A program made the position numbers and the translations under genes. Shown here in pieces: positions 43,233 to 54,536 of a stretch of DNA of 64,000 bases (positions are counted from its first letter, which is position 1; each line of letters opens with the position of its first letter). The stretch is from NCBI RefSeq assembly GCF_001642805.2, contig NZ_CP016948.1:4836001-4900000 (forward strand). Reading direction: 5' to 3'. This DNA is from Serratia surfactantfaciens (GTDB lineage Bacteria; Pseudomonadota; Gammaproteobacteria; Enterobacterales; Enterobacteriaceae). Under the pieces are notes generated by a model that did not search any database, was not told the origin of the DNA, and saw only the letters and a list, made by a program, of their open reading frames with translations.

Positions 43233-43254
43233 TTAAGAAACCCAGGTTTCTTAA
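43233..43254. repeat. 22-bp perfect palindrome over the ispB stop
   Basis: TTAAGAAACC and GGTTTCTTAA flank CA. The right arm contains the ispB stop codon (complement of 43251-43253). It could be a hairpin in the ispB mRNA end or a protein-binding site. Confidence 0.6.
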
Positions 43255-44222
43255 AATTCGCGCTGTACCGCCAGATGGGCCAGGCCTTCCAGCGCCGTGC
43301 GGTGCTCCGAGGCCGGCAAGACCTGCAGCGCGGCGATCGCCTTGTCGGCTTCCTCTTCGGCGCGTTGGCGGGTGTATTCCAGCGAACCGCATTGCTGCAT
43401 CGCCTGCAATACCGGCTCCAGCAGGTGGCGGCCGTTGCCTTGCTCAATCGCGCCTCGGATCATCTCACGCTGCGCGTCGTCGCCGTTGTGCATCGCGTGC
43501 AGCAGCGGCAGGGTCGGTTTCCCTTCGTTCAGATCGTCGCCGGTGTTTTTACCGAGGGTGCTGCCGTCGGCGCTGTAATCGAGCAGATCGTCGATCAGCT
43601 GGAAAGCGGTGCCGAGGTAGCGGCCATAATCTTGCAGCGCCTGCTCTTGCTCGGCGCTGGCGCCGGACAGGATCGCCGACGATTGCGCCGCCGCTTCAAA
43701 CAGACGGGCGGTTTTGCTGTAGATCACCCGCATATAGTTTTCTTCGCTGATGTCAGGATCGTGCACGTTCATCAACTGCAGCACTTCACCTTCGGCGATG
43801 ACGTTGACCGCCTCCGACATCAACGCCAGCACGCGCAGTGATTCCAGGCTGGTCATCATCTGGAAGGCGCGGGTGTAGATAAAGTCGCCGACCAGCACGC
43901 TGGCCGCATTGCCGAACGCGGCATTGGCGGTGGCTTTGCCGCGGCGCATGTCCGATTCGTCGACGACGTCGTCATGCAGCAGCGTGGCGGTATGAATGAA
44001 CTCGATCAGGGCGGCGACGGTGACGTGCTTGTTGCCTTCATACCCCAACGCTCGCGCCGCCAGGACGGCGATCATCGGCCGGATGCGCTTACCGCCACCG
44101 CTGATAATGTAATAGCCAAGCTGATTGATGAGCGTGACATCGGAATTCAGCTGTTCGAGAATTGTTGCGTTCACGGCCGCCATATCTTGCGCGGTTAACT
44201 CGGTAATTTGCTCTAGGTTCAT
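43251..44222 (-). CDS. ispB: Octaprenyl diphosphate synthase IspB
   Basis: IspB makes the all-trans octaprenyl chain of ubiquinone and menaquinone from farnesyl and isopentenyl diphosphates. Both aspartate-rich motifs are present: DDVVDESD (D84, D85, D88) and DDLLDYSAD; the GGGKRIRP motif is at residues 42-49. The ATG at 44222 gives 323 residues as in E. coli; a longer frame reaches 44273. It diverges from rplU across 270 bases. Confidence 0.97.
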   Translation of the reverse strand: MNLEQITELTAQDMAAVNATILEQLNSDVTLINQLGYYIISGGGKRIRPMIAVLAARALGYEGNKHVTVAALIEFIHTATLLHDDVVDESDMRRGKATANAAFGNAASVLVGDFIYTRAFQMMTSLESLRVLALMSEAVNVIAEGEVLQLMNVHDPDISEENYMRVIYSKTARLFEAAAQSSAILSGASAEQEQALQDYGRYLGTAFQLIDDLLDYSADGSTLGKNTGDDLNEGKPTLPLLHAMHNGDDAQREMIRGAIEQGNGRHLLEPVLQAMQQCGSLEYTRQRAEEEADKAIAALQVLPASEHRTALEGLAHLAVQREF

Positions 44223-44390
44223 TGTATTTTTTTCAGCTGTGTTTCTCTTCACCGCGTTGAGATCGCTGCTCACATCGGTACATGGCGGTAACTGTCCCTA
44301 TGATTGTACTTGAAAAACGGTTCAGATAAACGCCACGAAAGAAACTGTGTTTTTTTTCTTCTTTTTTGTTCATCTGGTCTTATTCTGCTC

Positions 44391-44419
44391 TTGTCATGCG
44401 CCGCTTTTTTGCGTAGAAT
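44391..44419 (+). promoter_or_regulatory. Predicted promoter of rplU-rpmA
   Basis: TTGTCA (44391-44396) and TAGAAT (44414-44419) are 17 bases apart, 74 bases before rplU. Confidence 0.7.
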
Positions 44420-44435
44420 TCGCGCCCTATTGTGA

Positions 44436-44804
<369 letters not shown>

Positions 44805-44809
44805 GTTAG

Positions 44810-45079
<270 letters not shown>

Positions 45080-45105
45080 TTTTTCGAGCCTTACGAAATA
45101 GATGT

Positions 45106-45134
45106 AAGCCCCGCAATTCGTTGCGGGGCTTTTT
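45106..45134 (+). terminator. Terminator after rpmA
   Basis: AAGCCCCGCAA (45106-45116), TTCG loop, TTGCGGGGCTT (45121-45131) and further T bases. Confidence 0.92.
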
Positions 45135-45184
45135 ACATTTATGGGCTGCTCAGGTGCGGCCCCGTCAGCGTTGGCGAAGGTGAT

Positions 45185-46156
45185 ATGGATACGAAGCAGC
45201 AGGTCGGCGTTGGCATTTCCCTGGCGTTAACTACGGCGGTTTGCTGGGGCGCGTTGCCGATCGCGATGAAAGAAGTGCTGGCGGTAATGGAGCCGTTTAC
45301 CGTCGTCTGGTACCGCTTTACCATGGCCGCGATCGGTTTGGGCGTCATCCTCGCGGTGCGCGGCAAGCTGCCGCCGCTGACGATGTTCCGCCAGCCGCGC
45401 TGGCTGCTGCTGTTGGCGATCGCCACGGCAGGGCTGCTGGGCAACTTCGTGTTGTTCAGTTCATCGCTGCAATACCTGAGCCCGACGGCGTCGCAGGTGA
45501 TTGGCCAGCTGTCGCCAGTCGGCATGATGTTCGCCAGCGTGCTGATCTTAAAAGAGCGCATGCGGGTTACCCAGGCGATCGGCGCGCTGATGCTGATCGG
45601 CGGCTTGATGCTGTTCTTCAACGTCAGCCTGGTTGAGATCTTCACCCGGCTGACGGACTATACGCTGGGCGTCATGCTGGGCGTGTGCGCGGCGATGGTC
45701 TGGGTGAGCTACGGCGTGGCGCAGAAGGTGTTGTTGCGCCGGCTGGCGTCGCCGCAGATCCTGGTTATGTTGTACACTTTATGTGCGATAGCGTTGTTTC
45801 CTCTGGCCAAGCCCGAGGTGATTTTCCAGCTTAGCGGCTGGCAATTGGCGTGCCTGCTGTTTTGCGGCGCCAATACGCTGATCGGCTATGGCGCGCTGGC
45901 GGAAGCGATGGCGCGATGGCAGGCGGCGCAGGTGAGCGCGTTGGTGACGCTGACCCCGCTGTTTACCCTGCTGTTTTCAGATTTATTGGCGCTGGCCTGG
46001 CCTCAGGCGTTCGCCGCGCCGACGCTGAACCTCGTCGGCTATGTTGGCGCGTTTGTGGTTGTGGCGGGCGCTATGTTTTCCGCAATTGGTCACCGGTGGT
46101 GGCCGCGACGGGCAGAACCCCCCCAGGTTGCTCCTTTGAAGCAGCCCGGTGAATGA
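45185..46156 (+). CDS. yhbE: EamA/DMT family transporter YhbE
   Basis: This inner-membrane protein of 323 residues has about ten helices arranged as two EamA repeats (residues about 10-145 and 160-300). It occupies the rpmA-yhbE-obgE position of E. coli YhbE. The exported substrate is unknown. It precedes obgE by 16 bases and is probably co-transcribed with it. Confidence 0.9.
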   Translation: MDTKQQVGVGISLALTTAVCWGALPIAMKEVLAVMEPFTVVWYRFTMAAIGLGVILAVRGKLPPLTMFRQPRWLLLLAIATAGLLGNFVLFSSSLQYLSPTASQVIGQLSPVGMMFASVLILKERMRVTQAIGALMLIGGLMLFFNVSLVEIFTRLTDYTLGVMLGVCAAMVWVSYGVAQKVLLRRLASPQILVMLYTLCAIALFPLAKPEVIFQLSGWQLACLLFCGANTLIGYGALAEAMARWQAAQVSALVTLTPLFTLLFSDLLALAWPQAFAAPTLNLVGYVGAFVVVAGAMFSAIGHRWWPRRAEPPQVAPLKQPGE

Positions 46157-46172
46157 TTTACGGAGACGGTAA

Positions 46173-47345
<1,173 letters not shown>

Positions 47346-47354
47346 TTCGGTGAT

Positions 47355-47388
47355 CAAGGGCTCAGCAACGCTGGGCCCTTGTTATTTG
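47355..47388. terminator. Terminator between obgE and pmrB
   Basis: CAAGGGC-T-CAGC pairs with GCTG-G-GCCCTTG (47355-47381), followed by TTATTTG. It can serve obgE and, less well, the convergent pmrB. Confidence 0.75.
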
Positions 47389-48443
47389 AGCGCTTTTTCC
47401 GGCAGCCAGCACTGGGCGTTCAGGCCGCGTGCATCGCGGCGGTTTTCCAGCGTCAAACGCCCCTGGTGCAGCTGCACGATGCGGATCACGATATTCAACC
47501 CCAGCCCGCTGCCGCCGTAGCGTTGATCCATGCGGCGAAACGCCTGCGTCAGCTCCCCGACCATCTCTTCCTTGATCCCCGGGCCATCGTCGATGACCTG
47601 CAGCAGATAGCCGTTGTCCTGTGGCGTTAACTGTACCAGTATCGCGCCGCCTTCCGGGCCGTAGCGGTGGGCGTTTTCGACCAGGTTGCGCAGCAGCAGC
47701 CGCAGCAGCACCGGATCGCCGTTCACCGCTGCGGCGGCCGGCAATCGCCAGTCCAACGTCTGTCCGCGTTGAGCGGTCATTTCGCCGAGCTCTTCGCGCA
47801 GCGGCTGGATCACATCGGCCACCCAATCGAAATGCTGGTAATGGCCGCTGGCGAAGTCTTGCCCGGCGCGCGACAGCATCAACAGTTGCTCGACGGTGTG
47901 CATCAGCAGATCGATGCGGGCGATCAGCGCCTGGCTGCCCTTGACCCCCTGTTTTTCCATCAGTTCCAGATGCAGGCGAATGCCGGCCAGCGGCGTGCGC
48001 AGCTCATGGGCGGCGTCGGCGGTAAACAGGCGTTCCTGTTGAATGGTGTTGTCCAGCCGTGAGAACAGCTGATTGAGCGCATTGGTGACCGCCACCATCT
48101 CCAGACTGTCGCTGTTGATCGGCAGCGGCGTCAGGTTATCGGCAGAGCGCTTTTCCAGCCGCTGCTGCAATTGGTTGAGCGGACGGGTGATCCAGCTGAT
48201 GGCCCAGAACGACGCCAGCAGCGTGACGATCATCATGATCAGCGAAGGCGCCAACAGCGACGCGATGGCCTCGGCGATCTCGGTATCGACGCGTTCGCTG
48301 CGCACTTTGGCAGACAGGGTTTCGTCCACCAGGAAACTGATCTGTTCCTGGCTTTCGTGCCACAGCCAGAAGGCGCTGATGAGTTGCGTGACCAGCAGGA
48401 TCAGCGCCAGCATCAACAGCAGGCGGCGGCGCATGCTGATCAT
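47382..48443 (-). CDS. pmrB: Sensor histidine kinase PmrB (BasS)
   Basis: PmrB senses iron(III), aluminium or low pH and phosphorylates PmrA. Two membrane helices (about 7-28 and 66-88) flank a short periplasmic loop of some 35 residues that has ExxE pairs (E30-E33 and E55-E58) like the iron-binding motif of Salmonella PmrB. HAMP follows, then the phosphoacceptor His146 (AAHELRTPL), and an ATPase domain with NLVENAHRYG and GSGLGLNI. It overlaps pmrA by 4 bases. The name rests on similarity and pairing with PmrA. Confidence 0.85.
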   Translation of the reverse strand: MISMRRRLLLMLALILLVTQLISAFWLWHESQEQISFLVDETLSAKVRSERVDTEIAEAIASLLAPSLIMMIVTLLASFWAISWITRPLNQLQQRLEKRSADNLTPLPINSDSLEMVAVTNALNQLFSRLDNTIQQERLFTADAAHELRTPLAGIRLHLELMEKQGVKGSQALIARIDLLMHTVEQLLMLSRAGQDFASGHYQHFDWVADVIQPLREELGEMTAQRGQTLDWRLPAAAAVNGDPVLLRLLLRNLVENAHRYGPEGGAILVQLTPQDNGYLLQVIDDGPGIKEEMVGELTQAFRRMDQRYGGSGLGLNIVIRIVQLHQGRLTLENRRDARGLNAQCWLPEKALK

Positions 48444-49102
48444 GACGAAGGTTCCAAACGGTAGCCGATGCCGCGCACGGTGCGGATACGATCCTTGCCC
48501 AGTTTGCGGCGCAGGTTGTGGATGTGCACTTCCAGCGTGTTGGAACCCAAATCGTCTTGCCAGGTGTAGAGATCTTGCTGCAGGAGCTCACGGTTAACCG
48601 TCTGCCCGGCGCGCATGATCAGGCGCGCCAGGATGGCGAACTCTTTCGGCGTGACCTCCACCGGCTGCTGTTGCAGGTAGACTTGCTGGCTGGACAGGTT
48701 CAGCTGCAGGTCGTCCACCTGCATCAGATTGTCGCTGTGGCCCTGGTAGCGGCGCAGGAGGGCGCGCACGCGTGCCTGCAGCTCAACCAATGCGAAGGGT
48801 TTGACCAGGTAGTCGTCGGCGCCGGCGTCCAGCCCGTCGACCCGGTCTTCCAGGGCGTCGCGGGCGGTCAGGATCAGCACCGGCAGATCGATCTGCTGGC
48901 GGCGCCACTGCCGCAGCAGTGCGGCGCCGTCCATGTCCGGCAGGCCGAGATCCAGGATCACCATGCTGTATTGGCTGGTGATGAGCAGGCTGTTGGCCTC
49001 CGCCGCCGTGGCGGCGCAGTCGCAGACATAGCCTTCGCCGGTCAGCGCCAGCGCCAGCCCCTGTTGCAGCAGTTCATCATCCTCAACGACCAGCAGCTTC
49101 AT
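48440..49102 (-). CDS. pmrA: Response regulator PmrA (BasR)
   Basis: This 220-residue OmpR-type regulator has a receiver domain (acidic pocket E7-D8-D9, phosphoacceptor D51, K102 region in YLVKPF) and a winged-helix DNA-binding domain (from about 125; VTPKEFAIL, GSNTLEVHIHNLRRKLG). PmrA controls lipid A modification and polymyxin resistance in related bacteria. It begins 8 bases after the dacB stop, so dacB-pmrA-pmrB is probably one operon. No eptA or arn gene is adjacent. Confidence 0.87.
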   Translation of the reverse strand: MKLLVVEDDELLQQGLALALTGEGYVCDCAATAAEANSLLITSQYSMVILDLGLPDMDGAALLRQWRRQQIDLPVLILTARDALEDRVDGLDAGADDYLVKPFALVELQARVRALLRRYQGHSDNLMQVDDLQLNLSSQQVYLQQQPVEVTPKEFAILARLIMRAGQTVNRELLQQDLYTWQDDLGSNTLEVHIHNLRRKLGKDRIRTVRGIGYRLEPSS

Positions 49103-49110
49103 GACGATCC

Positions 49111-50544
49111 TCAGTTGTTTTGGTAAATATCCCGATACAGGCGGCTTTCGAAGCGCACCAGCGGTGCGCGGCGCTGCTTCTGATCTTCCGGCGGCACGGC
49201 GTAGCCGGAGAGATACTGCACGAAGGCCATGCGCTGGCCGCTGGCGGTGGTGATGAAGCCTGCCAGGTTGTACACGCCCTGCAGTGCGCCGGTCTTGGCC
49301 GACACTTTGCCGTCGACGCCGGCTTCGTGCAGGCCGCCGCGGTAGCGCAGCGTGCCGTCATAACCGGACAGCGGCAGCATCGAGATGAAGTTCAGCTCGT
49401 TGTCGTGCTGCGCGATGTACTGCAGCGCCTGCATCATGGTCGCCGGCGCCAGCAGGTTGTGGCGCGACAGGCCGGAGCCATCGGCGATGATGGTGTTGCC
49501 CAGATCGATACCGGCCTTCTGGCGCAGCACCTGCCGAACCGCGTCGGACCCCGCTCGCCAGGTGCCCGGCACGCCGAAGCGTTCGTGGCCGATGGTGCGG
49601 AAGACGGTATCGGCGATCATGTTGTCCGATTTCTTCAACATGATCTTCAACAGATCGTGCAGCGGCGCCGACTGGGTTTGCGCGATCACCGTGCCGGTGA
49701 TACCGGGACGCGTCTGGCGTTTCAAATGCCCGTCGATCTGGATGCCGGCCTGCGTCAGTTCGTCTTTCAGGATCGCGCCCGCATAGCTGGCGCCGTCCTG
49801 GATGGCGAAGGCCAACGGCAGCGGTTCGCTGCGCTGCGTCAGGCAGCCGGTCAGGGTAAAGCGGTTCAGTTCGCCCGGCACCACGTCCAGCTCGCAGTAC
49901 TGCGCGTCTGCGGAACCGCGCGCCAGAGTGCGCACCTGGCTGAACATATTGACCGGATAATAGGAGGCGACGCGGATAAACGCCATGTCGCCCGGGTTCG
50001 GCGCGCTGTACAGCGAGACCGAGAAACAGTTGCGATCGACGATGGCGGCGGCCGGCGGCGCGCTGAAGCACTGCGTCAGATCGTTCCACGGCCAGCCGGG
50101 CGCTTTGTCATGGCTGGCGAAGACCGAAGTATCGACCAGCACGTCGCCGCTGATTTGGCGCACGCCCTGTTTCTTCAGGACGGCCACCATATTGCGCAGG
50201 CTCTGACGTTTGAAGGTCGGATCGCCGCTGAAGCGGGCGAGCAGGTTGCCGCGCAGCACGCCGTCGCGGATATCGCCCTGGCTCTCCAGCGTGGTGGTGA
50301 AACGGTAATCGGGCCCGAGCTGCAGCAATGCCGCCAGCGCCGTCAGCACTTTTTGGGTACTGGCCGGCAGCGCCATTTGCTGAGAGTGGTAATCGATCGT
50401 CGGCGAGCCGGCGCCGATCTTCTGAACGACCAGGGCAAGGTTGGCCCCATCAGGCAGATATTGTGTGTACTCTTCAACCGGGGCCGCATTCGCATTCAGA
50501 ACAAATGCGCAAGCCAATGCACTGACAATTCGTGAAAAACGCAT
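49111..50544 (-). CDS. dacB: D-alanyl-D-alanine carboxypeptidase/endopeptidase DacB (PBP4)
   Basis: PBP4 is a periplasmic class C penicillin-binding protein that trims and cleaves peptide cross-links. A signal peptide of 20 residues ends at NANA. The active-site motifs are S62-T-Q-K65, KSDN (about residue 307), and KTG in VSAKTGALQG. The length of 477 equals E. coli. It diverges from greA, as in E. coli, but here it is followed on the same strand by pmrA and pmrB. Confidence 0.97.
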   Translation of the reverse strand: MRFSRIVSALACAFVLNANAAPVEEYTQYLPDGANLALVVQKIGAGSPTIDYHSQQMALPASTQKVLTALAALLQLGPDYRFTTTLESQGDIRDGVLRGNLLARFSGDPTFKRQSLRNMVAVLKKQGVRQISGDVLVDTSVFASHDKAPGWPWNDLTQCFSAPPAAAIVDRNCFSVSLYSAPNPGDMAFIRVASYYPVNMFSQVRTLARGSADAQYCELDVVPGELNRFTLTGCLTQRSEPLPLAFAIQDGASYAGAILKDELTQAGIQIDGHLKRQTRPGITGTVIAQTQSAPLHDLLKIMLKKSDNMIADTVFRTIGHERFGVPGTWRAGSDAVRQVLRQKAGIDLGNTIIADGSGLSRHNLLAPATMMQALQYIAQHDNELNFISMLPLSGYDGTLRYRGGLHEAGVDGKVSAKTGALQGVYNLAGFITTASGQRMAFVQYLSGYAVPPEDQKQRRAPLVRFESRLYRDIYQNN

Positions 50545-50800
50545 AATCTCGGGATAACAGCTGGATAACGTGCCGTCATACTACGGTGCAATCAGGGAAA
50601 AAGTAAACGATGACCCTCAAGGAACTCTAGGCTAAAATGCGTATCAAAATGCAAAACCAATCTTGGCTTGGGCCCCGTTCCGAGTCAGGTTTCTTTTGTT
50701 TGTCGCCTGGAGGCGGGTGGCGCTATGCCAACCGTGTTTTCATACGAATACGTCAGGATGACGGTTATTTGAACAGGAAAGATTTAGAGGTATTTATACG

Positions 50801-51277
50801 ATGAACCAAATTCCGATGACCTTGTTTGGCGCTGAAAAACTGCGCGAAGAGCTCGAATATCTGAAAAGCGTGCGCCGCCCGAAAATCATTGCGGATATCG
50901 CTGAAGCGCGCGAACACGGCGATCTGAAAGAGAACGCCGAGTACCACGCCGCCCGCGAACAGCAGGGTTTCTGCGAAGGCCGCATTCAGGAAATCGAAGC
51001 CAAGCTGTCCAATGCTCAGGTGATCGACATCACCAAAATGCCGAACACCGGCCGGGTGATCTTCGGCGCCACCGTATCGGTGATGAATCTGGACAGTGAA
51101 GAAGAAGTGACTTACCGCATCGTTGGCGACGATGAGGCCGATTTCAAGAAAAATCTGATTTCGGTAAACTCGCCGATGGCGCGCGGTCTGATCGGCAAAG
51201 AGCAAGACGATGTGGTGGTGATCAAAACCCCAGGCGGCGACGTCGAGTATGAGATCCTGAAGGTTGAGTATCTCTGA
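50801..51277 (+). CDS. greA: Transcription elongation factor GreA
   Basis: GreA inserts its coiled coil into the RNA polymerase secondary channel and stimulates cleavage of backtracked RNA. The coil tip carries D41 and E44 ([11 protein letters not shown]). The length of 158 equals E. coli. The 256-base gap to dacB provides a long leader; in E. coli the greA leader yields the GraL RNAs, and hairpin-forming sequences (such as CGCCTGGAGGCG near 50704) are present here, but I cannot confirm an equivalent. Confidence 0.97.
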   Translation: MNQIPMTLFGAEKLREELEYLKSVRRPKIIADIAEAREHGDLKENAEYHAAREQQGFCEGRIQEIEAKLSNAQVIDITKMPNTGRVIFGATVSVMNLDSEEEVTYRIVGDDEADFKKNLISVNSPMARGLIGKEQDDVVVIKTPGGDVEYEILKVEYL

Positions 51278-51323
51278 TGGAGGCCGTTGGTCATTAATGC
51301 GCCAACGTTTTGTAAAGATAGGA

Positions 51324-51345
51324 AAAAGGCCGCAAGCGGCCTTTT
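51324..51345. terminator. Bidirectional terminator between greA and yhbY
   Basis: AAAAGGCCGC and GCGGCCTTTT around AA form a 10-bp stem with T-rich tails on both strands. Confidence 0.9.
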
Positions 51346-51389
51346 ATCTTCGTCAGGCGCATGGCACCTTTTCTTTAACCTGATGGTTA

Positions 51390-51683
51390 TTAACGCGGTA
51401 GACTGATCTTGCGCTCTTTCGAAGGGCGGTAAAGAATAAGCGTACTGCCGATAACCTGCACATTGCAGGCGCCCGTTTCGCGCACGATAGCGTCGGCGAT
51501 CAGGGTCTTGGTTTCGCGATCTTCAGCGGCGATTTTTACCTTGATCAGCTCATGATGCTCCAGAGCCTGTTCAATTTCAGCCAGCACCCCTTCGGTAAGA
51601 CCGTTATTGCCCAGCATCACCACCGGTTTTAACGGATGCGCCAGGCCTTTCAGGTGCTGTTTTTGTTTATTATTCAGATTCAT
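51390..51683 (-). CDS. yhbY: Ribosome assembly RNA-binding protein YhbY (CRM domain)
   Basis: YhbY is a 97-residue single CRM-domain protein associated with pre-50S particles. The sequence is close to E. coli YhbY over its whole length (MNLNNKQKQHLKGLAHPLKP at the start, GNNGLTEGVLAEIEQALEHH). It diverges from rlmE across 143 bases. Confidence 0.95.
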   Translation of the reverse strand: MNLNNKQKQHLKGLAHPLKPVVMLGNNGLTEGVLAEIEQALEHHELIKVKIAAEDRETKTLIADAIVRETGACNVQVIGSTLILYRPSKERKISLPR

Positions 51684-51826
51684 TGTCTTTTTTGCTTAAG
51701 TTGGGATTGAAAACGGTACATTCTACCGCCATCTCATGTATATCACCAAATCGGTCTTCACCGGTGTGAGTCTACGTGAGCAGCGACCCTGACATAAGAC
51801 TCTTTTTATGATAGTTGGAAAACGAG

Positions 51827-52456
51827 ATGGCTAATAAAAAGCGTTCGGCTAGCTCCAGTCGCTGGTTACAAGAACACTTTAGCGATAAATATGTGCAGCA
51901 GGCGCAGAAAAAGGGACTGCGATCCCGCGCCTGGTTTAAACTTGATGAAATACAGCAGAGCGACAAACTGTTCAAGCCGGGCATGACTGTGGTTGACCTG
52001 GGCGCCGCGCCGGGCGGTTGGTCGCAGTATGTGGTCACCCAAATCGGCGGTACCGGTCGCATCATCGCCTGTGATATTTTGCCAATGGATCCTATCGTTG
52101 GCGTCGATTTCCTTCAGGGCGATTTTCGTGATGAACTGGTGCTGAAGGCACTGTTGGAACGAGTAGGCGAGAGTAAGGTTCAGGTGGTCATGTCCGATAT
52201 GGCCCCGAATATGAGTGGCACCCCGGCCGTCGATATTCCAAGGTCGATGTATCTGGTGGAGTTGGCGCTGGATATGTGTCGTGATGTCCTCGCACCAGGC
52301 GGAAGTTTCCTGGTGAAGGTGTTCCAGGGAGATGGCTTTGACGAGTACCTACGGGAAATTCGCTCCCTGTTTACGAAGGTTAAGATTCGTAAGCCAGACG
52401 CTTCCCGCGCCCGTTCGCGCGAAGTGTACATTGTAGCGACAGGGCGCAAACTGTAG
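51827..52456 (+). CDS. rlmE: 23S rRNA 2'-O-ribose methyltransferase RlmE (Um2552)
   Basis: RlmE (FtsJ/RrmJ) methylates U2552 in the A-loop of 23S rRNA, a late step in 50S maturation. It has a Rossmann methyltransferase fold with [13 protein letters not shown], and the catalytic tetrad can be placed: K38, the Asp of MSDMAPN (near 124), the Lys of FLVKVFQG (near 164) and the Glu of SREVYIVA. The ATG at 51827 follows ACGAG and gives 209 residues as in E. coli. ftsH follows after 47 bases. Confidence 0.97.
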   Translation: MANKKRSASSSRWLQEHFSDKYVQQAQKKGLRSRAWFKLDEIQQSDKLFKPGMTVVDLGAAPGGWSQYVVTQIGGTGRIIACDILPMDPIVGVDFLQGDFRDELVLKALLERVGESKVQVVMSDMAPNMSGTPAVDIPRSMYLVELALDMCRDVLAPGGSFLVKVFQGDGFDEYLREIRSLFTKVKIRKPDASRARSREVYIVATGRKL

Positions 52457-52503
52457 TACCCTAACGCTGTTTGTTAACACAGTTGTAAGATGAGGTTAAT
52501 CCC

Positions 52504-54444
52504 TTGAGTGACATGGCGAAAAACCTAATTCTCTGGTTAGTCATCGCAGTAGTGTTGATGTCTGTATTCCAGAGCTTTGGGCCCAGCGAGTCGAATGGCC
52601 GTAGGGTGGATTACTCTACCTTCATGTCCGAACTGACCCAGGACCAGGTTCGCGAAGCGCGAATCAACGGGCGTGAAATTAACGTTACCAAGAAAGACAG
52701 TAACAAATACACGACCTACATCCCTGTCAACGATCCGAAGTTGCTGGATACGTTGTTAACGAAGAACGTAAAAGTTGTCGGCGAGCCGCCTGAAGAGCCG
52801 AGCCTGCTGGCTTCTATCTTTATCTCGTGGTTCCCGATGCTGTTGCTGATCGGGGTCTGGATCTTCTTTATGCGGCAAATGCAGGGCGGCGGCGGCAAGG
52901 GCGCGATGTCCTTCGGCAAGAGCAAGGCCCGCATGCTGACGGAAGACCAAATCAAGACCACTTTCGCCGACGTTGCCGGTTGTGACGAAGCGAAAGAAGA
53001 GGTGAGCGAACTGGTGGAATACCTGCGCGAACCGAGCCGTTTCCAGAAGCTGGGCGGCAAGATCCCGAAAGGCGTGCTGATGGTTGGCCCGCCGGGGACC
53101 GGTAAAACGCTGTTGGCGAAAGCGATCGCCGGCGAAGCGAAGGTGCCGTTCTTCACCATTTCCGGTTCTGACTTCGTCGAAATGTTCGTCGGCGTGGGTG
53201 CATCCCGTGTGCGTGACATGTTCGAACAAGCGAAAAAAGCCGCGCCGTGCATCATCTTCATCGATGAAATCGACGCCGTCGGTCGCCAGCGTGGCGCCGG
53301 CCTGGGTGGCGGTCACGATGAGCGCGAGCAAACCCTGAACCAGATGCTGGTTGAGATGGACGGTTTTGAAGGCAACGAGGGCATCATCGTCATCGCGGCT
53401 ACCAACCGTCCGGACGTGCTTGACCCTGCGCTGCTGCGTCCAGGCCGTTTCGACCGTCAGGTCGTGGTCGGGCTGCCGGATGTGCGTGGCCGTGAGCAGA
53501 TTCTGAAGGTGCACATGCGCCGCGTGCCGTTGGCCGCCGACATCGACGCCTCCGTCATTGCGCGCGGTACGCCGGGCTTCTCCGGTGCTGACCTGGCTAA
53601 CCTGGTCAACGAAGCGGCGCTGTTCGCCGCCCGCGGCAACAAGCGCGTGGTGTCGATGGTGGAGTTCGAGAAAGCCAAAGACAAGATCATGATGGGTGCG
53701 GAACGTCGCTCCATGGTGATGACCGAAGCGCAGAAAGAGTCGACCGCGTATCACGAAGCGGGCCACGCCATCATTGGTCGCCTGGTTCCTGAACACGATC
53801 CGGTGCACAAGGTCACCATCATTCCTCGTGGCCGTGCGCTTGGCGTGACCTTCTTCCTGCCGGAAGGGGATGCGATCAGCGCCAGCCGTCAGAAGCTGGA
53901 GAGCCAAATCTCCACCCTGTACGGCGGCCGTCTGGCGGAAGAGATCATCTACGGGCCGGAAAAAGTGTCTACCGGCGCGTCGAACGACATCAAAGTGGCG
54001 ACCTCCATCGCCCGCAACATGGTGACCCAATGGGGCTTCTCCGAGAAGCTGGGGCCGCTGCTGTATGCGGAAGAAGAGGGTGAAGTGTTCCTGGGCCGTT
54101 CCGTGGCCAAGGCGAAGCACATGTCGGATGAGACCGCGCGTATCATCGACCAGGAAGTGAAGTCGCTGATCGAACGCAACTACACGCGTGCTCGCTCGCT
54201 GCTGATGGAAAACATGGACATCCTGCATTCGATGAAGGATGCGCTGATGAAGTATGAAACCATCGATGCGCCGCAGATCGACGATCTGATGAACCGCAAA
54301 GACGTGCGTCCGCCGGCAGGCTGGGACGATGCGAACAAAGGCAACAGCTCCGACAACGGTGGCACCCCGAAAGCCCCGACGCCGGTAGATGAGCCGCGCA
54401 CCCCAACGCCGGGCAACACCATGTCCGAACAGCTCGACAAGTAA
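52504..54444 (+). CDS. ftsH: ATP-dependent zinc metalloprotease FtsH
   Basis: FtsH is the essential membrane AAA+ protease that degrades LpxC, sigma-32 and misassembled membrane proteins. It starts at TTG ([13 protein letters not shown]). Two membrane helices (about 6-24 and 101-121) flank a periplasmic domain. Walker A GPPGTGKT is at 195-202, followed by [15 protein letters not shown] and the SRH; the zinc site HEAGH starts at H417. The tail is Pro/Thr-rich. Its modulators HflK and HflC are also in this window. Confidence 0.98.
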   Translation: MSDMAKNLILWLVIAVVLMSVFQSFGPSESNGRRVDYSTFMSELTQDQVREARINGREINVTKKDSNKYTTYIPVNDPKLLDTLLTKNVKVVGEPPEEPSLLASIFISWFPMLLLIGVWIFFMRQMQGGGGKGAMSFGKSKARMLTEDQIKTTFADVAGCDEAKEEVSELVEYLREPSRFQKLGGKIPKGVLMVGPPGTGKTLLAKAIAGEAKVPFFTISGSDFVEMFVGVGASRVRDMFEQAKKAAPCIIFIDEIDAVGRQRGAGLGGGHDEREQTLNQMLVEMDGFEGNEGIIVIAATNRPDVLDPALLRPGRFDRQVVVGLPDVRGREQILKVHMRRVPLAADIDASVIARGTPGFSGADLANLVNEAALFAARGNKRVVSMVEFEKAKDKIMMGAERRSMVMTEAQKESTAYHEAGHAIIGRLVPEHDPVHKVTIIPRGRALGVTFFLPEGDAISASRQKLESQISTLYGGRLAEEIIYGPEKVSTGASNDIKVATSIARNMVTQWGFSEKLGPLLYAEEEGEVFLGRSVAKAKHMSDETARIIDQEVKSLIERNYTRARSLLMENMDILHSMKDALMKYETIDAPQIDDLMNRKDVRPPAGWDDANKGNSSDNGGTPKAPTPVDEPRTPTPGNTMSEQLDK

Positions 54445-54465
54445 CAACGGCTGTGTAATAACATC

Positions 54466-54493
54466 AAACCCCGGTAAGCCGGGGTTTTTTTTT
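54466..54493 (+). terminator. Terminator after ftsH
   Basis: AAACCCCGG (54466-54474), TAAG loop, CCGGGGTTT (54479-54487) and a nine-base T run. Confidence 0.92.
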
Positions 54494-54536
54494 GCCCGGC
54501 GGGCAGTGAACCAGGCAACAGTAAGGTGGATCAACC

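Noticed and set aside
50620..50640. PmrA box upstream of dacB
   Set aside because: CTCAAG-N5-CTAGGC resembles CTTAAG-N5-CTTAAG in only one half.
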